Below, piece after piece: positions 11,521-22,000 of a stretch of DNA of 64,000 nucleotides; positions within the stretch are counted from its first letter, which is position 1, and each line of letters starts with the position of its first letter. The stretch covers positions 1-64,000 of the forward strand of contig JANQBS010000157.1 in NCBI GenBank assembly GCA_033085395.1. The letters are read 5' to 3'. Source of the stretch: Xanthoparmelia taractica. Its lineage: Eukaryota; Ascomycota; Lecanoromycetes; Lecanorales; Parmeliaceae. The translations under genes were made by a program, and so were the position numbers. The notes beneath the pieces are model-generated. The model worked only from the letters and a program-made list of their open reading frames with translations, searched no databases and was not told the origin of the DNA.

Positions 11521-13220
11521 CTTCTAAAAAACGCGTTTCTTAAGAACGCGACTTTTTTATATCCTTCCTTATTATTACTATCTAATATAACTAAAATTAC
11601 TACTTTATCTACTCCTAATATAGACGAACTAGATTGGGCTATAAAGAAATAGAAACGTAAGGTCTAGATTAAAGCTAGAAAGAAAGAACTCGAAAAACGC
11701 GATATTCTTCTCGAGAGTATATCTCAACTATTAGAGTATTAATTAATAAAAATCGAGAATCGTATAGCCGTTAGTTATCTTCTATATAATATAGAAATTA
11801 CTCTATAATTAGTATTTAGTTTTATATAGACTACTACGATATAAAAGATACTCTATATAAAAATAAATTTATATATCTCTCTATAGAATTCTTTAAATTC
11901 TAACTAGAAATCTATTGATATCTCGAAGCTAAAAATCTTTATCGCTATTATAATATATATAGAACTCTTTTTATTTTTCTACCATTTATAATTACTAAAG
12001 AACTAATAGTATTACTTTAATAGCTTCGATTATTACTAGTAAAATAACTCGAGATCGCTATATACTTCTTCGAAAAATAATTTATTACTCGAATCTTAAT
12101 AAAGAGAACTCTTTTACTATTAGAATAGAAATAGACTTTTTATACTACTTAAGATTATATAATAAATTAAAATATTTATTTAAATTAGTATTAGCTTTAG
12201 ATTTTATCTTATATTTAATTATAAAGATTATCGATAAATTTTTCTAATTTAATTTTACTTTAACGTTAGAATATTAATATTAACGAAGAGTCTCGTTCTT
12301 TAATCGAACTCGAAAGACTAAACGCTTTATTATTAGCGCTTTAATTACTTTTATATACTTTTTCTTTATTATAAAATTAATTATCTTTAGATATTTCGTT
12401 AGATCTTTATAATTTTATTTTTTTATTATAAAAAATAATTATATCTTTCATAATTTTTTTTATTATAAAAAATAGATATACTTTCTATAATTTTATTTAT
12501 CTTCGATATTATAGCTAAAATAAATAAGTTAATCGATATAAAAATAAAAAGTAATAAGATATATATATAAATAAGATAATAGAGATAATTAATATAGCTA
12601 ATATAATTAATATATATCTTTAAGATTATAAAGATAAATTTAAGAAGCTAAATAGAAGAAAGCTAGATAACTTTATTAGTTACTTCGAAACTTTCGAAGT
12701 AAATTATAAATCTTTATTAAGCTATTAAGATTATCGAAGAATAATAATAGATAAAGTCTTTATCGATAAATTCTTTAATAAACTAATATAGAATTTTAAT
12801 AATAGTAGACTTCGAGATAGTATTTTCTACTTAATTAATAACTTAATATATAGAGCTTAAGTCGATTTCTAATATAAGCTATTACTTATTCGATTTAGAT
12901 TAACGAAATAGAGAATAAGTAATTAATATTAATAAATTAACTTTAAAAGATAATAAAGTAACGCTCTCTCTATTAGCTATTATAAATATAATTTATAAAG
13001 TCATTTAGTTATTTAGTAAAGCTATATTATAGCTCTTTAATAGAAGAGTTTTCTTTTAATAATAAGAATAAGAGAACGTAAAAGTCTAAAATTTTTGATT
13101 CTATACTTAATAACTCTATAAGCCTCGCCTTCGGCTCTAATTAAGAATATAGTACTTATAATATATAAGAATAATCGATTATTTATTGCCTAACGAATTA
13201 TCTATCTACTTGAGTTAACT
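11521..13220. repeat. Second AT-rich, RIP-like block (transposon relic)
   Basis: Composition switches abruptly at about 11555 to TA-rich sequence full of stops. A lysine- and glutamate-rich stretch can still be followed on the plus strand near 11600-11760, reminiscent of a gag-like region, but no zinc knuckle, protease or polymerase motif survives. The block ends at about 13200, next to a cluster of GC-rich palindromes. Confidence 0.7.
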
Positions 13221-13222
13221 AT

Positions 13223-13250
13223 AATGGGCCTAGCGATAGCTAGGCCCATT
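13223..13250. repeat. Perfect 12-bp-stem hairpin
   Basis: AATGGGCCTAGC is followed by a GATA loop and its exact reverse complement. It lies at the right edge of the RIP block. No run of T follows in either direction, so it is not a typical terminator. It could be a transposon end or a GC-cluster-like mobile hairpin. Confidence 0.75.
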
Positions 13251-13251
13251 G

Positions 13252-13271
13252 GAGGTGGCAAGTGCCACCTC
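13252..13271. repeat. Perfect 9-bp-stem hairpin
   Basis: GAGGTGGCA, the dinucleotide AG, and the exact reverse complement TGCCACCTC. It starts one base after the preceding hairpin, so the two form a tight double-hairpin. A stem of related sequence occurs at 36382-36410. Confidence 0.75.
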
Positions 13272-13390
13272 ACAACGTATGTCTCATATTATATATGCTC
13301 ATAGAGAAGACAAGCTTTCTGAATCTGTTGGCATGCCCCAAACTTACGTCCGTGGCGAGCTTTATTGTTTTGAGTTGACCGAAAGAACCA

Positions 13391-13408
13391 TCTCGTTGCG
13401 CAACGAGA
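13391..13408. repeat. Perfect 18-bp palindrome
   Basis: TCTCGTTGCGCAACGAGA equals its own reverse complement. It is the third perfect palindrome within 190 bp on the edge of the AT-rich block. It may be a protein-binding palindrome or part of a mobile hairpin element. Confidence 0.7.
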
Positions 13409-13720
13409 CACGCCTAACATCAGGCTGTATCTCGATAAGGAGGAGTCTATAGGAGTAGCCCGGCCTCAAGGTGGTGACGTTTGAGTCTGTTATGAGAGGT
13501 ACAGTGCCGGTACTAGCGCTAGCACCTATTATACGAATATCTCCGAACAGTGAAGCCTAGCTCTTTCAATCGTATACTGTCATCATGCACACCAATTGTT
13601 CGCCATGAAGTTCGTCATAAGGCACTGCAAAATAGTAGCTTGTCTGTCTCACTTGTTTTCTTGAGCAGTAACACTTTTCCTCTCTACTTTCATTTCACCT
13701 AGGAGAAAAATAGTCATAAC

Positions 13721-16700
13721 ATGGAGGATAAAATCAGGACGCTCTGGGCTCAAGTCCTGGACTCTCAGCAGTCCGAGTTCACTTCTGATACCAATTTCTT
13801 TGAAAGCGGCGGTGACTCGGTTGCTGCCATCAGACTAGTGGCTTTGGCGCATAAGTATGGCATTTTTATCGACGCTCAGATTGTCTTCGCACACCCCAAC
13901 CTCTCGGACATGGCGAGCTTCTGTTCATCCACAGAGCGTAAACCAACAACGACGGGGATGTCAGCTTCGCTACGCACCAGGAAAGGCTTTCTGGACTCCC
14001 GGCAACTCGTGAACAAATGCATCCTTCAGTGCGGCGTCGATTCAAGCGCAATAGAAGACATTATGCCGTGCACTCCCTTCCAGCGCGAATTGATGACGGC
14101 TAGCCATCAATTAGGCTGTTAGCTCTTTCAAGCAGTCTTCGAACTGGAAGCTGGAAGCGAGGAACGTGCCCGCAGGACATTCGAAGTCCTCCGGGAAAAG
14201 ACCCCATTCTTTCGAACGAGGATCGTGCAGCATGAGACGGACCTCTATCAAGTCGTCCTAAATGACAGTGTCGAGTGGCAGGAAGAGTGCACAAGCTTGC
14301 AGTCGTACAAAACCCGTGATTACATCAAACACATAAGCTATGGGGACCCTTCTTCTCGATACGCCATCATTCGTGATGCTAACAGGACATATCTTGTATG
14401 GACTATTGTATGTGTGACCCCTGCAACCTACTAGAACGCCTAGGTCGTGCTGAGTTGTATTTCTAAGACACTCGCTATATACGACAGATGATCGAAAACA
14501 CTTCTCTTTTCGGATGTACGGGAATGCTTTCAAGCCCCCAATGCTTTTTCCAAGAAGCCGAATCGCCCTTTGTTTGACAAATTCGTGGATTTTGTGTCAT
14601 CTCAGGACAGCGAAGGAGCAATCGCTTTCTGGCTGAACCGACTCGAAGGTCTTTCTCGCTACGACCTGCTATTCAAGCCAGCGATGAATCGAGAATTTCC
14701 CACGTCCAATTCGATCACAAAGTCGATCGAAAACATAAAGCCGAGGCACACAGCTATCACATTCTCCACAATTTCGCAGGTCGCTTGGGCGCTAACACTA
14801 GCGAATGCAGCTGACTGTAACGATATATTTTACTGCTCTGTCCGGACTGGTAGACAGATTGCGCTACCTGAGGTCGATGAAATCATAGGACCGACATGGT
14901 CTCTAATACCTGTCAGGATACGTCTTCAGGCAGAACACTCATTCGAGGACTTGCTACGCACTGTGCAAGATGATCTGACCACGGCCACTCAGTATGAGCC
15001 CTTCGGTATCCAAGCGTTACAGGAATACTCTGGTCATAGACGTTATGCACAGTCGCTCTTTGTATCTCAGCTACCTCAACCAGACTCTTTCCGCTCAAGT
15101 ATAACCGCTGAAGAGCGAACAGGCGTTAAGTCAAGCTTGCGAGCCGCGGAAGAGTTGAACACACCGATTCGGCTGCCTTTCGGTTTGACTATCTCGCTGA
15201 CACCAAAGGGCAACCATTTGGGGCTCTGGACTCCATATGATGAAAGCTTCATTGGACGCAGTCGAGTAATCTCTATCGTGGAAGACTTTGCAAACATGTT
15301 GGACCACGTGTCGATAAGTAAGCACGAGGTTGGGTTTTATGGCACTTCTTACGGCTAATGCTTGGCGGCAGAGCCATGGAAGAGCACTAATGTCGCAGCA
15401 CTTTGCCCTCATCTGGCGCCGTTGTCGACCAAGGGTGAAGACTCAGTTGAAAGAGCTGCGATGCCAGACCGAGATGTTCGACAGGAAGAGCCCCGAAATG
15501 GAGACTCGGCAACCAAAGTTACGCTTACAGGTCTGTTCAGCAGCGTTGCCAAAGACTCGCAAGCTGTTATCATTCCAGAAGCGAATCAGCGATCGGTCTC
15601 ATACGCGCAGCTCTAGGACAACGTGATAAGCTTGCAGAGAGAGTTAGCAGGTCAGTGGATACTCAGCATCCTCAAATCATACCTCCGTCGAGCCTTTTCC
15701 TACCATTTATAGAGCGCTCCTCAAAGCACTTCCGTTCTCCTCAAGCTAGCTTACACATTCCAATACCTTTAACGGCTTATACTGACCGATTCTATCCCAT
15801 CGGCTGGCAGGGTGCAATATTCAGGGGTAGGGCTGAGGGCGACCGAACATCAAATTATACCTTGTTTTCAACCGCTTCTAATTCTTCAAGAACTCGTTTT
15901 ACGAGAAAGCTTTCAATTTCAAATCTATTATTTATTAATAGTTCTAAATGTTCACCATACAAAGTTCAATCAAATAAAGTGAGCCTTGGAAGTTATTTCG
16001 TTGCAAAGGAAAGCAAGTTCCAATGTTCTGCCAAGACTTATTGCACCCAACCCGCCAGCCGATGGGATAGCTTTGGGGATCTCCAAAGGCACGGTGGTAT
16101 CCTCTGCACTCCCAAACTCATACGAACTTGTGGTTTCATTTTTGGCCACATCTTGGCAAGGAAGCATCATCGCACCACTCAATCCTGGCTACAAGCAGGA
16201 GGAGTTCGAGTTTTACATCGGCGATTTAGATGTTTCTCTTATCCTTATTCCCAAAGATAGCTATAAACGAAGAGGTCCCGTTGTGACTGCCGCGACAAGG
16301 CGGGGGACCGCCATTGCGGAGTTTTACTGCGATGGTGAGGGAGTAACTCTTGATGTGAGAGAGAAAGGTAAACTCGCTGGTCAAGAGCGTCAAGAGACTA
16401 CAGTTGCGCAGGAGGAAGATGTCGCTCTTGTATTGCTCACAAGTGGGACAACAGGGACACCCAAAGCGGTAAGACACGGGATACTCTTGCACGATCCTTC
16501 CCACCTAGCCTAAGGCTCATTAAATACTACAGGTGCCCCTCACCCACCGTAATCTGATGTCATCGATCGGTAGGCACAATGAGAACGAACCTACCAGCTC
16601 ACAGAGAAGGATCGCACCATCCTCATTATGCCTCTGTTCCATATACACGGACTTCTCGCATCATTCCGAGCGCCCCTCAGATCGGGCGGTACCATCATTC

Positions 16701-17567
16701 TACCCAGCCGTCTCAGCCCATCTTTCTGGAAGGACTTCACAAAACACCAAGCGTCATGGTACACAGCCACACCTACAATGCACCGTATACTCCTTCAATT
16801 CCCACCTCCAGATCCACTCCCGTCCATCAGGTTCATCCGATCGTGTTCCGCCAGCTCGAGGAGCGCTTCAAAGCACCCGTTCTGGAGTCCTACGCCATGA
16901 CCGAAGCCAGCCATCTCATGACCTCGAATCCCCTCCCGCCTGCTAAACGATTACCTGGCTGCGTCGGCCGTGCAGCTGATGGCGTCGAGGTGGCACTTCT
17001 CGACGCAAGCGGTGATGCCGTTCCCCAGGGGCACGAAGGCGAGGTGTGTATTCGGGGCGATAATGTGACAAAAGGATATCTTCGGAATCCTGCCGCCAAT
17101 AAGACTGCGTTTACTAAGACGGGGTTTTTCCGCACTGGCGATCAAGGAAAACTGGATGAGGAGCACTATCTTACGTTGATGGGGCGTATCAAGGAGCTCA
17201 TCAATAAGGGCGGCGAGAAAATCTCCCCTGTCGAGCTCGATAATGTCATTGCGCAGCACAAGGCTGTGGCGGAGGTGGTATGCTTTGCGATTGATGATGA
17301 TATGTACGACCAGGATGTGGGTTGCGCGGTCAGGCTTCACGAGGGGGAATCTATCGAGGCAGCAGCGCTGAAGAAATGGATAGGGGAACGTGTCGCGGCG
17401 CATAAAGTACCCCGAAAGGTTCGTGGACTGGCAGAAATCAGCTCGCTAATCTGAAAGACTGACAATATCGGTAGATCTGGTTCCTAGATGAGATTCCGAA
17501 AACGCCGACTGGGAAGGTCCAGTCTAAGATGGTCGCAGGGGTTGTGTCTAAAATGACCGCTAAGTAG
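13721..17567 (+). pseudogene. Decayed NRPS-like gene: carrier + condensation + Pcs60-type AMP ligase
   Basis: One long plus-strand frame, joined by in-phase introns, reads in order: a peptidyl-carrier domain from ATG 13721 (FFESGGDS, phosphopantetheine Ser33), a condensation domain (PCTPFQREL onward to ~15317), then a ligase most like fungal Pcs60/AAE3 acyl- or oxalyl-CoA synthetases. The ligase shows TSGTTGTPKA, FHIHGL, YAMTEASH, FFRTGDQGK, INKGGEKISP and the terminal PKTPTGK. Introns are at 14408-14467, 15318-15371, 15651-16070, 16469-16532 and 17419-17474. The gene is broken by TAG 14120, TGA 14489 inside the condensation active site, TAG 15614, a one-base frameshift near 16582 and a deletion with frameshift near 16845. 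No carrier domain follows the ligase. The fusion reading rests on the in-phase intron at 15318; two adjacent dead genes are the alternative. Confidence 0.8.
15651..16070 (+). other. Oversized 420-nt intron of the NRPS-like pseudogene
   Basis: A GTCAGT donor after RELA and a GATAG acceptor before LGISKG rejoin the conserved ligase N-terminus in phase. The segment is five to eight times longer than other introns here, AT-rich in its middle (about 15850-15990), and encodes nothing recognisable. An insertion into an originally short intron is likely, though no terminal repeats were found. Confidence 0.6.
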
Positions 17568-19064
17568 GCAACGGATCGTCTAAGGGGCCTATGTCATATA
17601 ATGGGGTTTTCAACTATAGATTGCTAGATCTTCCCTTTGGTGATACATATAGTTATGACTGCCAGCCGCAGCCACACTGCCTCAGCTTCACTTGATTGCG
17701 AAAGGCTTGGGTACTCGGACGCATTCCACCCTGTATTCGTGAATTCAAGCAAAGAAGTAAGTTCTCGTACCATAGTCTCAGACTCGCATAGGGTTATAGC
17801 CCTAAGAAAATGACGACAAAATAACCCCTCATATTCCATATTCACGCAGGTCGCAACTGAGACCATGATTACGACATGCTTTTGGAATGGTGATGTTGAT
17901 GAAAGACACGTGATGGGCAACCGGGTGTCTGGTGGTGCGCGGCGAGGCTGAGTGCAGTTGGGCGTTCGAGGCAGGAGGCAGGAGACGAAGTGGAGGGGTT
18001 TCTGGTCGTGCGTAGGGTGGTTTACTAAGTCAGGTAGCGAATGGTCTCTGGTTCCTGTATTTTGTGATCATGAGCTGATACGGATGCGGTGAATCTAGTA
18101 TGAGTACAGAGTACAGACGTCTTTTGTAAATGGAACAGTCGGACATCTAGTCATGCGTGATAAGTGAGTTCGATATGCTTCTCTCCAAAGCCATCTTTAA
18201 AGCTCCGGGGACTGATGGAGCGTGCGTGAAGAGGTGGTACCTTGCTTGGTCTACAATAGGAACACGATGATGTGCACCGAAGGATTGCTGCATGGGACGC
18301 TCACTGGACCAATCCTCGACCACCGCGCCATCTACGCCCAAGCCTTCATCTCGCAATTGAATGTTCGCAGTTTTCGAACGTAAAATGTTGTGGGGAGATG
18401 GAATGGGCTCGGTGTCAATATGTACTCGTACGGGTACTATATGAGATCAGACATGTTTATAGTGGGGGTATGAGTGTGGATCTGATGGGATGGATACACG
18501 GTTGCTTGTGGAGGTGAATGCTAAGAGAGCATATACTGCCGTTTTGGGGGACGTTGGGCAAGGAGGAACAGCAAGAGGAAATACTACCTATTGTGAGCCT
18601 AGGTTGTTAAGGAGGCTAAGACGATGAAGGCTCCTTGATCAAATCGTCTGTGACTGAGCTGTCATTACTTTACTATGTGTTTCAGTGTCGTTCATAAAGC
18701 TCAAGATGTGTAGTCAGGGAAGCCCTCAGCGATGACACTGCCGGGCCTTCCCGTCTCCGCGGCATCCCTCCCCGTGTGCATGCTGTGTCATGCAGAGGAG
18801 TGACTAATCATCTCCGCGGAGGTGTCGTGACCACCGTACTCCAGGCTGCAAGACCGAGTGGTAACGTGTCAACATGGAAGACAGACGCACGCATGTATTA
18901 ACAGCTGCAACTTCATGGATGCACTAATACCCTTACTGATCCATCAGCAACTCTTCGGACTGCATCTGTCCAATTAAGCAGAAAGCTGGATGAACCACAC
19001 GTGTAGATATTGATGTTGCAACACCTTGTTGTTTCGTTTTGCATTCTGAACCTACGATTGCTCA
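17568..19064. other. Intergenic region, no gene seen
   Basis: About 1.5 kb lies between the pseudogene and the next large gene. Small reading frames at 17624-17920 and 18147-18517 have no coding character. Two CTCCGCGG/CATCTCCGCGGAGG-like words at about 18757 and 18808 share the palindrome CCGCGG and could be regulator sites; this is inference. Confidence 0.4.
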
Positions 19065-22000
19065 ATGAGTTGGTCAAAGCAGGAAACAAAGATGGATAAC
19101 GGTATGGACACTTCTACCTTGCGTCACATGGACCCTCATGAGCTTGCCCTACATCTTCGTCACGCGTCTGAGGAACAATCTGCGAGGAGCTTATCAACCC
19201 AATTACTTGAGGCCATCGAGTTAGAAGTTCTGCCACCAACTGTCTTCAATGTCTTTCTGACCTCTGTCAAGCCGTCATCTCCCTTGAAGGACGCGCTCTG
19301 GCAACGACATTCTAAGCACGTTAGATACCTAGCTATTCGAAAATTCGGTAAGGACTTCGAGGGTGTGGACTGGGAAGATGCTTGGCAGGAAGTTGGTGGG
19401 ACGGAAGGTCTACTGGAACTTTTCTCTCAGCTGTCTGTATTGGAGCTAAAAGAACTCTGCAGGGTCATTGGACGTTGCTCAGGACGCTCTGGACTAAAGA
19501 ATTGCTTCGAAAGACAACGTCGAGTTACAGAGCTGGTACAGTGTCTTATGTATCATCTCTATCCATCCAGCCCCTATAAAAGCAGGGACCGGCGGCCACT
19601 CTACGGTTACTATGCAGAAATGGTATCGGCTTGCACAGCTGACTATATAGAAAGCCTGTTCCGCCAGCAGCCCCACCCGCTGCTAGAATCAGTATCGAAG
19701 AAACAGCTAGTGCAACATCACTTTGAGCTTCTGCGCCGGCTTGTTCTCAGTGCTATCTCCCAGGAAGCCCCAATGGATTGCGCTGCTGCTCACAGGCTCC
19801 TAGATTACATCCCCCTGATGCTTCAGTGTACACCTTCGGTTCCAGTCATAGAGCTACATTTCTCTACGTCCATGTCTCTAGCAGTAAGCATCTTGGAGAA
19901 AATCACTTTTGACAAAAAGGTCTGCTTCCCCGAATGGAACTTCATGCTGCTACTCGTGGTCCCTCTGATACGTCGCCTCCATGCTCACAAAGTTGACCCG
20001 AGCCGTGTGCGGCAAATTTTTCAAGTTGCAGCAAAATGTCTCCAAAGACATGAGCGTGCAAGAACACTACTGTCGCCGGCTAAGGGTAATTTCATATGTT
20101 ACGTCGCCCGGTACTGGTCCAATGCCGCACCTCTGTTCGAAGGTTGTCTCGTAGACTTCATTGGTCTACTTCGCAATAGCGGGCAAAGAGATTTGTTTGA
20201 TTACCGAGACCTCCTTCATCAGGTAGCCAGACACCAGAGGTACGACCTTCTCAGAATTATCTGCCTACATAGGACAGATATACAAGTTGACATTGAGTCT
20301 GACGACGGGCTCAAGACTAGTCCAATCAAGAGCTGGCCCATCTTCATCTTTCAGATGTTGCAGCAAGACCACAGCTTGTCCTTGTTGCAAAGATTGATAC
20401 GGATCAAACCCGAGGCCAACTTCCTGCAGTTGCAGTTGCGTATTGGTGGTACGATTGTATCCCAACCTACATCTCCTGGTTCCAGCTTTGGAGATCCACC
20501 TCTGTTACTCGCCATCCTCCAGCCTGAGAAACAAAGAGTCAAGCATGAAGCTCAGTACCAAGTTGTGGAGACGCTGAAATCAAAAGCTACCACAGGTAGA
20601 GAGCAGACCGGCCGAGCCTTCTTTGCGATATCGGCAGCTTTTTACGCAATTGCGAGTGGATCTCTGAGGCTTTATGGTGAGGTCTTGCAATGGACCCGGC
20701 GCTTTTTGCGGGATGCCATGACAGTCAAGACGATATGCTCGCCAGACGTTATACTAACAAGGGAAGGCATCGCTTTGCTGGGAGGTATTCCTGACGACCT
20801 AGGCCCATGGATCGCCGCAGATGTTCGCACGAGAATCACCGAAGCCAATAGTATAATGCTGAACCTTTTGGATATGGCGGTCACATCTTTGAGGGAACCG
20901 TTTTTCTATGCTTTGTTTTGGCATGGGCCTCTTTCCCTGTTCAGAGAGGTCGTTATGAGCCGCATGGACCATGCGGGCAGATTGGAAAACCACTTTAAGC
21001 TCTCAGAAGACGGGATTTACGACATCCTGTGGTCACAAACCTTAGAGTTGCTGCTCCAGGCCGAGGAGATAGGTCTACAACATGAGGCCTTAGGTTTTAG
21101 TTCCCCACATGGTCCGCTGGGCTTCGGTTGCCACAGCACGTACACGTCAAAGCTTAAATTGCCTTCATTCTACCGTTTTCTTGGTACGTGAACTTTGGAG
21201 TCAATCTTTCATGTCGTCTCAAATTTGCAAGAAATATGCCACGTCATTTCTCAGCCTACCCTCCGTAGCGCATCTCACTCTTCAAGTACCCTCTCATGGA
21301 GGCACTGCTGACCAATCATCTGCATAGACAATCTCGCTCGGTCACGAGATGCGCTGTGGAAGAGGTCTCGTCCTAAAATTGATCCAGCAGTTGCTGCTTT
21401 AAAGGCACCGTGGCCGCGTGGCCTACCCATCCAATTCTTAATGGGACGGTTTAACATAGCTGTGGACTCGGCATTCGCCCAAACGCCTTTCATGGCTGAC
21501 CGTGCGGCCGAGGTCGTTATGGCCGATCCAACCACTGTGCTTGTGGAAGTTACAAATGATAAGGAAACCAGACGCGCAGTTGGTCAGTTCATTGACAGTT
21601 TCGACATAGCATTGGCAATATATGTCATGCAGTGTCCACCCGCCTATGAACGGGATAGCAGGGTGCGTGCTGCGTGGTCTCACGCTATCAATGCATTGTC
21701 ACAAGGATCATCTGAAAGGTTGTCTGAGAATGAAGCTGAGTTGTTTTGGAAAGAAATCTTCGAGAGAACGGTGCCTCAGGTGGAAGCCCCGGGTTCAGAG
21801 ATGAAGATCAACGAATACCCAGTCATCCCCACTGACATTGACCCTCGAGAGCCTTTTGAGTGGAACCCTGCCGCCATGGTACCTCCTGATGTTGAATCTC
21901 GAGAAATGCCCCTGACAATCTTAGATTGCATGGTTGCAGCTCCGCGATGGTTGCAGTGGAACACTAGGCATGATTTTCCTATCCCAAAACCAAAGACGCA

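Noticed and set aside
15655..16260. A 201-codon frame at the start of the ligase region
   Set aside because: It covers the 420-nt intron and runs out of frame with the conserved ligase motifs that continue on both sides.
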